Below, piece by piece: positions 1-9,616 of a stretch of DNA of 64,000 nucleotides. The DNA is from Arthrobotrys musiformis. Lineage: Eukaryota > Ascomycota > Orbiliomycetes > Orbiliales > Orbiliaceae. The translations under genes and the position numbers were made by a program. The notes below the pieces were generated by a model, which saw only the letters and a list, made by a program, of their open reading frames with translations, was not told where the DNA came from and made no database searches. The stretch spans positions 2,542,001 to 2,606,000 of the forward strand of contig JAVHJL010000005.1 of the NCBI GenBank assembly GCA_036971715.1. The letters run 5' to 3'. How positions within the stretch are numbered: position 1 is the first letter of the stretch; every line of letters begins with the position of its first letter.

Positions 1-246
1 ACCATCACCACCATTATCATCATCACCATCACCAACAATACCTCTACCACCAATAGTACTCTACTCCCCACCATCCCTCTACCAATTGCTCCAGCTCCAT
101 TCCTTTCAACTTCGGATTCCAATCAAAATCCAGATCAGATCCAGATTCGATATCGATTCGATCCAATTCAAACCAACCGCACCTTCCTTATTCCGCTCAA
201 AGCTCCAGATCAAGCTCAAGCTCAAGCTTGTTAGAAGCTTCCTACA
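1..246 (+). other. Leader/promoter of the 6-phosphogluconolactonase gene
   Basis: The first 50 or so bases are imperfect CAC/CAT/ATC triplets. Further CT-rich and GCTC/CAGAT-type short repeats follow up to the ATG at 247. This is typical of a fungal promoter or 5' leader. The window begins inside it, so its full extent is unknown. Confidence 0.5.
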
Positions 247-1017
247 ATGGCTCATCTAAACGCCTACCCCTCCAAGGACGCCCTTGCATCCGCCCTTCTC
301 GAATTCATTGTCGAACGTCAGAGCCATGCCATCAACCGCCATGATAGATTCCAGGTCGCAGTCTCTGGTGGCTCTTTACCGTCCATCCTCGCCCAAGCTT
401 TGCTCTCCGAACAAGCTCACGGCAAAATCCTCTGGGATAAATGGCAGATTTTTTTCGCAGATGAGCGAGCTGTGCCGTTAGACGACGAAGATTCAAACTT
501 TGGGCTCCTCAAAAAGGAATTGCTGGATAAGCTCCCAGAAGGAACCCCTCAGCCTACCGTCGTCCCAATCGACGTCGATTACCTCGATGACACTCAGGAG
601 CTCGCAGACCAGTACGAACAAGCGCTCGTCCGCTACTTCGCTCCACGAGACAGCGTCTTGAAGCCCATCTTCGACCTCCTGCTCCTTGGGTGCGGTCCGG
701 ATGGCCACACTTGCAGTCTTTTCCCCGGCCATGAGCTCCTCCGCGAGAGTGATGCTTGGGTCGCTCCAATTGAAGACTCTCCAAAGCCGCCCCCAAGAAG
801 AATTACCTTGACATTGCCAGTCATCAAGCATGCTATTAGAGCCGCATTTGTTGCTACTGGTGCAGGAAAGCAGGAGATCTTGAAGCAGATTTTCGGCGAT
901 CCAGAGGGAGGCTTGCCGTGCGCCTTAGTCAATAATATTCTAAACGACAAAGTCACCTGGTTCGTCGATCATCCTGCTGTCGAAGGTGTAGTTTACCACA
1001 ACAAGTCGCTACTTTAA
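247..1017 (+). CDS. 6-phosphogluconolactonase (Sol3/Sol4-like)
   Basis: Single-exon gene of 256 residues, the usual length for the family. The enzyme hydrolyses 6-phosphogluconolactone to 6-phosphogluconate, the second step of the oxidative pentose phosphate pathway, in the cytosol. Three family blocks are visible: VAVSGGS near residues 38-44, which binds the substrate phosphate; FFADERAVPLDDEDSNFG near 69-86; and LLLGCGPDGHTCSLFPGH near 149-166. The C-terminus (VTWFVDHPA) is also typical. The ATG sits in a good context (acaATGgct) and no intron is needed. It stands alone and converges with the gene at 1942-3489. Family assignment is very secure; which yeast paralogue it matches cannot be told. 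Confidence 0.94.
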   Translation: MAHLNAYPSKDALASALLEFIVERQSHAINRHDRFQVAVSGGSLPSILAQALLSEQAHGKILWDKWQIFFADERAVPLDDEDSNFGLLKKELLDKLPEGTPQPTVVPIDVDYLDDTQELADQYEQALVRYFAPRDSVLKPIFDLLLLGCGPDGHTCSLFPGHELLRESDAWVAPIEDSPKPPPRRITLTLPVIKHAIRAAFVATGAGKQEILKQIFGDPEGGLPCALVNNILNDKVTWFVDHPAVEGVVYHNKSLL

Positions 1018-1941
1018 ATGCTTTCTTATCTCTTGTCTCATACTCTTTTCCTCCCTCACCCTCCTTCTTCTTATCCTTTCCAACTTCCCTTTTCGCACAG
1101 TTCCACACTTTAGCGTAAGGGTTTTCCGTGTGGGACGGCATATTTCCTTGTTGTTATCTGATTGATCTAGTCTTTCAGAGCTTGGCTTATCGTCGAATAT
1201 CACTTTGCATGTCGGTATTGTCTTCATTTTTCTTCTTCTTCGTTTCTATTCTAGAGAAGCTCGATAGGAGGAAATAGTCTTATCATAATTCCTTTCCCCT
1301 CTAGCTCTCTACTTGTAGTTAAGGTGCGGCTCTTTCTTCATTTCTCCCATAGAAAACTTTCCCAATATCTTCTTTCAACCATCCTTACTTACGTCTTTTC
1401 CCAGTCATCCCCTTTTGCTCTTTTTTCTCGTTTTTTACATATGATTTGGCCTATGGGATGGGGGACTTGACGTCTTTTCAGTTTCATCTTCAATTCATGT
1501 TAAATTTTTTTTGGAAAACCTCTATACGGCCTTCGCTTCTGATCACGACGTCATGTATTTCTTTCGTATTTCTTTTTCCTTTTTCTCCCTTTTGTTACTT
1601 ATTATGTGGAGCAGGTGGCAGCAAATTATTATTATGTTTCTCTTGTAACGAAATGGAACGAGATTTATAGATGGGAATGGAACAAAACATTTTACCACTG
1701 AGGAATTTTTTTTTTTTTTTTTTTTTTTTTTGAAGATACTGGGGGGCTATAGGGTGAATAGATCTAGATCTCTGGTCGATGCTGTGGTACTTTAGGCTTT
1801 CAAGGGGGGGCTTTGCGCATGGTGGTGCATCGAAGGACACTCTTGATTTAAGATACAAAGTATGACAATATATATTTGCAATGCTACCAAAAAAAAAAAA
1901 ATCTTTTCTGACTGAAATTAAATTTGCGTATGTGCCTAGAC
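1018..1941. other. Convergent 3' intergenic region
   Basis: This lies between two gene 3' ends. It holds T-rich sequence, a 26-nt T run at 1706-1731 and an A run near 1889-1901. No open frame here resembles a protein. It is presumably 3' untranslated sequence of both neighbours. Confidence 0.5.
1706..1731. repeat. Poly-T tract (26 nt)
   Basis: An uninterrupted T run lies in the spacer between two convergent genes. It is probably a slippage-prone microsatellite; its length may be affected by sequencing error. Confidence 0.9.
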
Positions 1942-3489
1942 CTACTCCAAACTAAGTCGGAGCAGCACTTGCATATCAACGACAGAATCGTCATCGGACC
2001 GCCGATTTGGCTGTGTCAAAATGAGGTTGACAGATCTGTGATCTAGCTGTGCCCTTTTCTGGACACACATGAATGTGAAGTCTCTGACGGAAGGTATGGC
2101 AATCAGGGCGTTGTAGACGTCTATTTCGACTTCCTTTTCTTTTGAGATGTCATTTTGGCGTTTTCGTACGGTTGTGGGAAGTTGAACCCCCCTTCGTGCT
2201 CTGATGTCTCGGCGGCGTGCGTCTGGACTATCACCGGTATCGGGGTCACGGCTAGCTGGCGTCTTCTCAGGCTTTGGAGTCGGTTCGGGCTCGGGCTTAT
2301 CTTTCTTGGGCTCGTCCTCTTTAGGCTCATCCTTCTTAGGTTCATCTTTTTTAGGTGCTGGTGTAGGCGTTGGTTTTGATTTTGGTAAGTCAACTTCTCC
2401 TGGGTCGAATACCGGATCCTCTTCATCAGTTGCCACGGATGTTGGCTTTGGTTTTGGTAAGTCAAATTCCCCTGGATCGGCCTCCGGATCCCCCTCATCA
2501 GTTGCCGCGCGTGTTGGCTTGGGCTTTGATACGTCAACTTCCGGATCGTCTTCCGGGTCCTCTTCGTCAGTTGGTGTGGGCTTTGGCTTTGATACATCCC
2601 CCCCTAGATCATCTTCTGTATCTTCTTTTGAGCTCTCAGTCACAACCGCCCCCGAGAGCACGAGACGGTCAAACCCTGGCTTCGAAAGATCCAGCTTGGA
2701 ATCAACTCCCTTCATAATACCATACCCTTCCTTGATGAACTTTTGAGCCCTCTCGTCGAGATCAACCAATCCTATCCATCGTATATCTCCCGCCGACATC
2801 CCTTTATTCGCCTCCTGTTTAGTATACAGGTTCCAAGCGAGATAGGTGATATCACCGAAATTCAACGTATTGATGGCAATGTCGTCTTGGGGACGGTACC
2901 GCTCCACTATGATCATTTTATTTATCTTCGACATCAAGAACTTATAGGGTGGTTCCGCGCTCCCCTTGGGATTGTACAATGTTACTTGACTGAAGTCATC
3001 TATGAGCCTACCGCTGGCTGCGCTCCGGAACATAGACGCGAGCGCGCTATAACGGCCATCGACGGAGACCACATGGGTACTCAAAAACACGTTATCCCCC
3101 ACAACATCCCCTCCCCAGCGATAGTTGTTTCCGTCGGTGATTAAATCCGCATCATCGACGTGGATACCTATCTCCTGTTCCTTCGCTCTCCCTGCGATCC
3201 CGAGGAATTGGGCACCTGTTTTGGAAAGCTCGATGAATTCCTTGGAGGCTTTGATACTTGGTTCTGAGGCATCTATCTTTTTGAGCTCTTTGGTGAACCA
3301 GGTTGGGATGTTATCGCTGATCTTGTCGGAAATATCTACGCCTTCGACGGTGCCCTTTGGACCTCTGGCTACGAGATTTGGTCGGTGTTCTGGGGCAAGC
3401 TGGGGGACTCGACCATGTGCGACGTCTAGATTATGGGTAAAAATCAGAAGAAGAGATAGGAGGTTTAGCTGTATATTTTTGGACCTCAT
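1942..3489 (-). CDS. Secreted protein with internal tandem repeats, family unknown
   Basis: Single-exon gene of 515 residues. Residues 1-26 form a clear signal peptide (hydrophobic core LLSLLLIFTHNL). The next 260 residues are a globular-looking region that I do not recognise. It is followed by four imperfect copies of a unit of about 23 residues with the core TDEEDPEDDPEVD then SKPKPT (roughly residues 285-375), and then a Lys/Glu/Pro run of KKDEP-like repeats. A basic, RR-rich stretch leads into a final segment of about 90 residues with one Cys. The acidic-Pro repeats look like a flexible linker separating two domains. The gene is divergent from the Dcr2-like gene. It could be a secreted effector or a wall protein; I assign no function. 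The copies differ from each other, so the repeat is not recent. Confidence 0.72.
   Translation of the reverse strand: MRSKNIQLNLLSLLLIFTHNLDVAHGRVPQLAPEHRPNLVARGPKGTVEGVDISDKISDNIPTWFTKELKKIDASEPSIKASKEFIELSKTGAQFLGIAGRAKEQEIGIHVDDADLITDGNNYRWGGDVVGDNVFLSTHVVSVDGRYSALASMFRSAASGRLIDDFSQVTLYNPKGSAEPPYKFLMSKINKMIIVERYRPQDDIAINTLNFGDITYLAWNLYTKQEANKGMSAGDIRWIGLVDLDERAQKFIKEGYGIMKGVDSKLDLSKPGFDRLVLSGAVVTESSKEDTEDDLGGDVSKPKPTPTDEEDPEDDPEVDVSKPKPTRAATDEGDPEADPGEFDLPKPKPTSVATDEEDPVFDPGEVDLPKSKPTPTPAPKKDEPKKDEPKEDEPKKDKPEPEPTPKPEKTPASRDPDTGDSPDARRRDIRARRGVQLPTTVRKRQNDISKEKEVEIDVYNALIAIPSVRDFTFMCVQKRAQLDHRSVNLILTQPNRRSDDDSVVDMQVLLRLSLE
2290..2640 (-). repeat. Coding tandem repeat in the secreted protein gene
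   Basis: Degenerate units of about 70 bp encode DEEDP...D(V/L)(S/P)KPKPT blocks. They are followed towards the 3' end of the gene by shorter KKDEP-type units. Four long units can be aligned by eye. Confidence 0.75.
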
Positions 3490-4141
3490 TTTGAAAAGGA
3501 GAAATATAATAAATAGAACTTAAAGGCACATAACTCGACATCGAAGAAGGACTGAGGATCGATTCACTTGGCCTAGCCATGGGTCACCCTCTCATTATAG
3601 AGGAATAGCCACCCGGGCCGGTGATATGTGAGTTTATAGATTTGCCTAGAATCCGCAACGAGGCAGTGCCTTTGAGTTATAATGGCAAAGATACCTTAAT
3701 TGAAACTAAGCATTACTCTACAAGATATATATACTTAAACTCCCATGCGCATAGTACTGTGGAAGGCATCTACAACGTTGATGTGCCACAAACGGTTTGA
3801 CGTTTCAGAAAGCAAAACCGCGTTGTGAATTGTTGGAATTCTAATCCGCCCGCGCACGATGCACTTCCTCTTTGGCCAGCCAGAAAGCTAGCTTCATTTA
3901 AACACGAACACCAAGAGAACGCTCTGACAGAAAAAACATAAAAGAGAAAAAAAAAAGGATCAGGTGGATAGCTTCACGAACAACTCCGCCTAGGGGATGA
4001 TGATGCGCAGTCCGAGGATGAGCTCTAACACCAACGTTTCCTTCGCCGACTAACCTCCGCCTCCCAACTATTATCTCCAATCTGTGACACACATTCCCCG
4101 ACACGTACGCACGCTTCCCAACCTTATATTAGTAGCTAGCC
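3490..4141. promoter_or_regulatory. Divergent intergenic region (promoters)
   Basis: This 650-bp spacer lies between two gene 5' ends. It contains a TA-rich segment (near 3727-3734, TATATATA) and A-rich tracts near 3940-3957. I identify no specific factor site. It presumably carries promoters for both neighbours. Confidence 0.4.
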
Positions 4142-5957
4142 ATGGCCCGGAGGATCGTTCGAACCGCCACCCAACTGGCCGTGCTATCCTTCCTCGCTTT
4201 TCTACTCGTCTACCTTCTCGACAGTCGTTACAGAGTCCTACCCAATGCAATTCATAATAGACTACCCACGCATCATGACCAACAGATCATAACCGATGTT
4301 GAAATAGCTTCGTGTTTCAAGCTACTGAGTGGGTGTAGGAAGGAAAGTCCGTGGTACAGGATTGAAAAGGATTTATACCTCGAAGAACATCTCGTTCGGC
4401 ATGCTTTCGTCCATGTTATTCGGAAACACGAGAAGGAGTTGGTGGGCGACGAACCTGTTGTGTTGGATATCAAGGTGTCGAGGAAACAACCGACTACTGC
4501 TGGGAAGGATGGCGAGGTTTGGGAGCAGAGAGCTGGTGGTATTTGGATCTTGAGGGGCAAGCTGAGGCATAATGCTGTTACAGCTGTTGATGTGCTGTTC
4601 GGACCTGATGCTGAGGATCCGAGGTTCGATTGGAAGCTCAAGGGCAACCCGCTACGGATCGGGAAAGAGGCGAGGTTGAGCGTGAGGATCGGGTCGCCGG
4701 ATAGTACGTTAGAAAAGCATAAGAAGCCGAAGCTAAGGATTGGGAAATCTGGAAAGTTCAAGATTATGCAAATCGCTGGTACGTCTTGTCGTGTCTCTTT
4801 TATTGTTCAACAAAGTACCTTTTTTGAGAGCTATGGTTAATGTCACCTGTCGATAGATTTGCATCTGTCTACTGGCGTTGGCGAATGTCGAGACGAGTAC
4901 CCCGTTATAAAAGGCACGAAATGCGAAGCAGACCCAAGAACGTTGGAGTATGTTGGAAAGTACCTCGATGAAGAGAAACCAGACCTGGCTGTTCTCACTG
5001 GAGACCAAGTCAATGGCGAATCCTCCCCGGATGCCCAATCCGTAAGCCAAGTTTCGACCGACTTAAGCTCTCGCACAAACCTACTAACCAACTGGCTTTC
5101 AAGGCATTATTCAAAATGGCGGACATGTTTATCAAACGAGGCATCCCATACGCTACTATTTACGGAAATCACGACGATGAAGGTGATCTAAAGCGTGCCG
5201 AACTTATGAAATTGACCCAGACTTTGCCTCTATCACTTTCCGAACCTGGTCCGGAGACCATCCCCGGTGTTGGCAATTATGTCGTTCAAATCATGTCCCA
5301 TAAAGCCGACCACCCGGCTGTCACCTTGTATTTCCTCGACAGCCACTCGTATACACCAGATGAGAAGAATTATCCAGGATACGACTGGATAAAACCCGAG
5401 CAAGTCAAGTGGTTCGAGGACGAACATGAAAACCTAAAGCCTCACATCAAGCAATACTCTGGCATCCACCTGCAGATGGCGTTTATCCACATACCTTTGC
5501 CGGAGTATACACACGGCAAAAACACTCGTGTTGGAGAATGGAGGGAAGGGGTTACTGCGCCGAGGTATAACTCGAACTTTAGCAAGGCGCTAATAGATGC
5601 TGGCGTTGGTGTTGTAACCTGCGGTCATGATCATGCGAATGATTACTGCTTGTTGGAGAAGCAGGAAGGGAACCCGAAATTATGGATGTGTTATGGTGGC
5701 GGCGCCGGATTTGGAGGGTAAGTACCTGTTGGAATTCGTCTGCCTACTATTTTAATGAAAGAGAAAAAAAAGGATTTTGCTGACAGTCGGTGGGGGTTAG
5801 TTATGGTGGCTATAATAATTACATTCGAAGAATCCGGGTATTCGAAATAGATGCGCCGTCTGGGAGAATTACCACCTGGAAGAGGATGGAGGCTGAGAAC
5901 AGCGAGAAGGTTGACGAGCAAATAATTATTGACAGCGGCAGAGTCCAGGAATCGTAG
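4142..5957 (+). CDS. DCR2: Dcr2-like calcineurin-type metallophosphoesterase
   Basis: Four exons (4142-4778, 4857-5041, 5104-5717, 5801-5957) give 530 residues. All three introns are GT-AG and keep frame through conserved motifs. An N-terminal membrane segment lies at about residues 11-27, as in fungal Dcr2. The metal-binding motifs appear in order: ADLHLS (D213, H215, split by intron 1), TGDQVNG (D262), YGNHDDE (N296, H297), IHIPLPEY (H403) and CGHDHANDY (H449, H451). All catalytic ligands are present, so the enzyme should be active. Yeast Dcr2 is a phosphatase linked to cell-cycle progression (Sic1) and to damping of the unfolded-protein response (Ire1); its role here is by analogy. The region between the membrane anchor and the catalytic domain (about residues 30-205) is the fungal Dcr2 N-domain. 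Confidence 0.88.
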
Positions 5958-8558
5958 GCGCTTCGTTTTCCTTTCCTTGCAATTCTTTTTCTTTTTTCTT
6001 TTCTACATGCAGATGCCTTCGTATGTAGAAGGAAGTTCTTGGGCTTGCATGACGACTATACGTACCCATAGTACCATCCCTCTCTGGATGGTTACATCGG
6101 GTATGGCTTTTTTTTTTTACTTTTGCTTTCCATCCACTCTTGCTTTCTTCGCTGTTATTTGGATAATGGGGCATACGGCGTTATTTATCATGGATTACGG
6201 CTTGTTTTTCGCTTTCTTACATTACATTTCCACAGCTGGGGCGTAATCATATTCGTTTCCCACCCACTATAGTCGTCCAGCGGAGCGGGATGGCTTGACC
6301 TTGCAGCTCTGTACATATACCACACTAACTAGGCCGCGTATTATCCTAAAATTGTTATTGCTAGATATATAGCTCTACCATTTTTCTTTTCGAAAGCCAC
6401 GTCCCGCCCCGCTGCCAAAAAAAGAATGCCTAATACGTGAGCTTGTATGTATACTAGCTGCACATGTACGTAGTAGCATGCATGCGCATAAGATTATCTA
6501 TAATTGACGGAATAGAAGGCGACTAGACTATGCAACTGGAAATTACCCAAAAGTAAGAAAAGCGGAATAAAGTCAAAAAAGGAATATATAGCGAGTTCCG
6601 AAAAAGTAAAGAAACGATCTAATCGATCATACCAGAGTGGGGTTTTTTTACTTCGCCTTTTCGTATTAATTAGAGAGAGAGAGGAAAGAAATGTTATTTA
6701 ATGTTATTCTGGTTTACCGAAATGTCAAAATAAGCTTCGAAAAGAGAGAGAGAGAGAGAGCAGCGCACGTGGAGAGGGTCGGCATATCAATCGATCAAAA
6801 GGATAAGGCTAGTTCTGCCGATCCAATTATCGTGCTCCACCCCCCATATGCAATGCGCCATGCTATGTTATGCTCTGCTGATCACAGCGTGGGGCCCTTC
6901 TGTTCTGTTCCCCCGTTTGATCGTCCGTAGCACGAGAGTTAAAGAGGTGAGAGACAAAATGTCTTGATTCTTCTATCGCGCGGTTTCTACTAGATGGGTA
7001 GATGTATACAGACTTCTTCTTGCATACAATACGTTTATAAGAGAAGGGGGCTGGTTGTGGACGGTCATACAAGCCGGATCTCGCATATTCAGGAACCTAT
7101 CCGTAGAAGTGATATAGGTAACGTAATAAAAGGAGAAAAAGGTTCTATGTTGACGAGGAGCCAGAAGTAACCTCTCTCGTGGCAGTTTCCTCTTTGCGAA
7201 ACTCAATTGGGGGTTTCCCTTTCGCCTGTGTGACGGAAAAGGGGACTCTCTCGAACGGGACGTCAAAGACAACACAAGTACAGAGTACCGCACCGTCGAC
7301 TCACAACGTTTATGTTCAAGGTCCACGTCCGACGGGAAATCCTTCAGCCTTCGGACGGATGAAAAGAAAAGGGAAAAAAGGAGGGTCTAGAAGAGGTCAG
7401 TAGTTTGGGGGGAAAGAGAGGCAAAGGAAAGGAAATGCGCTCACTTAAGACATGGATCCCTTTTTCCTCGCCTGTTAAACGTTATTTTAAACAAAACGTT
7501 GGAAAAAGATTACAATAGTTCCAAGTCCCCCATAGAATTTAGTCTTGGGTTCCATAGAATTATATTAAAAAATCAATCAATTGATCTTGGCTCTCTCGTT
7601 AAGAAAGAAACTTCCCATTTGCCGGCAAATATACTTTTTTCTCTTGACATGGGAGGGGAAATTAATATAAAAGAGAAAATTGTAAGCTCGCTTTTGCGAC
7701 AACTACTAACTACTCCGTAATAGAGCCATATGTATTGCACGAAGAGTAAATGTGATACGGGCCGGGGTTGTCATCGATAGCGAATCCTTACAGCCTTTAT
7801 CCCTGGTTCTCGGGTTTGTCGACAGCCTTTTTTTCCCTTGAACTGCCGTTGAATTGAACCATGTCCGGATTCTTGTTAGGTTAAACGTGATACCAGGGTA
7901 TAAGTACATCTGTCAGAGTGAATACATAGCACAGAGTACATAGTCGATTAACTATTCGGTAGGGTACCTGTATGAATCTAGACGCATAGCTAAAAAATCT
8001 TTCGAAGATAAGACAAAAGCCGTTGCCCAACGGTTCGTCACACCCTTTGAAAAAAAAAAAAACCTAATTATTTCACTTGTACGATGGCACCGGACCGGTC
8101 ATGTTTGATATCTACGAGCATTGTATGGCAGTTTATCGATTGAGAGGTTGTGAGAAATTAGATTAAGGCAAAGTAGTAGGTAAAACAGAATTAGATTCTC
8201 TTCCAACAGGAAAAACCCGAGAGCTCCCAAGTGCTTGTTCCTCCCAAAGACTATCCCATAATTGACCAAAAGTCTTCCCAATTGATAATGATAAAAAAAC
8301 AAGTATGTGTAAATGTTCAACCGGCCGGAACACCAGACGCAAAAAGGTAAGAAGAGGCAAAAAGCAGCTAAAGAGATATGACCCGAAAAAAAGGAGATGG
8401 TATATGTATAGAGTACGGACGTGGACACATTACAGTGGTATATAACCGAAAAAGAAAAACAAAGAATTCCCTTTTAGAAAGAAAAAAAAAAGTTTTTTTT
8501 CAAAAAACGCCATGGACTTTTGTGTATGTTAATATAGTGATGTATATTAGATATTACC
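5958..8558. other. Gene-free region between convergent genes
   Basis: This 2.6-kb stretch lies between two 3' ends. It is T/A-rich in places, with an (AG)9 run at 6743-6760 and several short A runs. Open frames are short and lack protein character. A 105-codon frame at 5929-6246 overlaps the Dcr2 stop and is rich in F/Y from T tracts, so it is best read as 3' untranslated sequence. I see no recognisable transposon, tRNA or RNA gene. Confidence 0.45.
6743..6760. repeat. (AG)9 microsatellite
   Basis: Nine uninterrupted AG units lie in the gene-free spacer. Confidence 0.9.
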
Positions 8559-9616
8559 CTATAAGAATGCTATGGATAATATTGCCATGAATGAAATTGT
8601 TGATACCCACGTCCGTGAACTCAGCGATACCGCCGATCCCATCTGTGCCTCTGCCACCGTTGTATTGACAAAATTGGGACCACACCCAAGATTTATCAGG
8701 TTGGCCCCGGGGCCGTAGGTCGAAGAGATTGGTAACGAAGAATTGACCGCAGCGGCGGAGTATATCCTCATTGTCTTTTGCAGGCACGTCGAACAGCTAA
8801 GGCGTGCCCCTCCCGGGATCGAAATCCCCAGCGGCATGAGATAAACATATGTATCCGCGGCGTTGGTAGTGTTCGTGACAGCATCAGCGTAGCAGAACCC
8901 CGTCTCCGATCTTTGGCATCCGGCGGCGAACATGACCCCATATGAAATGAAAGATGCGTATGCCTGAATAACAACAGGGTTGCGGAGCTTAAAGTCGGCA
9001 CCGCAGTTAGAGGCGTCGAGGAGAGCCTTGCCCAGGTTGTTCATGATTGTATTGCAACGGCCGGAGTCAACACCGCATGACTTTGTGAGAGCCTGGGTAA
9101 CTGGGACGATTCCATGCTTGGTAATGTCGAACCACGACTTGGAGTTCTGTGGCTTAATATGTTAGTTAGAGGTGACATAGTTATGAAATGTAATGAAATA
9201 TTTTTACCCACCTGCATGAAGAAAGAAAGTGGCAGGCATTCACTGAAGTCGGTGCTATTTAGGAAGCCTTGGAAGAACGATTGGCATCCCGTGGCAGTAA
9301 AGTTGTTCAAAGCAACGCTAGTATCAAATGCGCGCGGGAACGGTGCAACATATCCATCGCTATCCGAGGTGGTTGCAGTGGCAGTCGAAGCTGAACTTCG
9401 TACTGCCGATGGTGCGTATGTCGCTGTTCTCTTTACTAAACTTGGGACTATAGGTGTCGGAGCGTCTTCATTGCCGGGTATCCTTAAAGATGCTTCCTCC
9501 TCGAACGGTCTTTGGCTGGGAGCGGCGGATGTGAAAGAGAATAAGAATATTATAAAAATTGTAAAATATAAATAGAATGAGCTAAACGAAGATTTTTTAA
9601 GAGAGTGTCGGTCCAT
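8559..9616 (-). CDS. GPI-anchored secreted protein, DUF7729 family
   Basis: Two exons (9616-9212, 9146-8559) give 330 residues; the GT-AG intron is 65 nt. Residues 15-31 are a hydrophobic signal segment. The C-terminal 17 residues are a hydrophobic tail after a Ser-rich stretch, as expected for GPI anchoring. The middle matches the fungal DUF7729 pattern: PFPRAFDTS, NFTATGCQSFFQGFLNST, ECLPLSFFMQ, SNCGADFKLRNPVVIQAY, CYADAVTNTTNAADTYVYLMPLG, CLQKTMRIYS and INLGCGPNFVN. There are at least eight conserved cysteines and several N-glycosylation sequons. Its biochemical role is unknown; it is a surface protein of filamentous fungi. A TATAAGA element about 20-30 bp upstream of the ATG on the coding strand may be its TATA box. 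Confidence 0.82.

Noticed and set aside
1942..3489. Secreted repeat protein as an ADP-ribosyltransferase-type toxin
   Set aside because: A RWGG/STH-like stretch was noticed, but the R-S-E catalytic layout cannot be traced, so no such function is claimed.
5929..6246. 105-codon frame overlapping the Dcr2-like stop
   Set aside because: It is dominated by Phe/Leu from T tracts, overlaps the true gene's end in another frame, and shows no family features; it is best read as 3' untranslated sequence.
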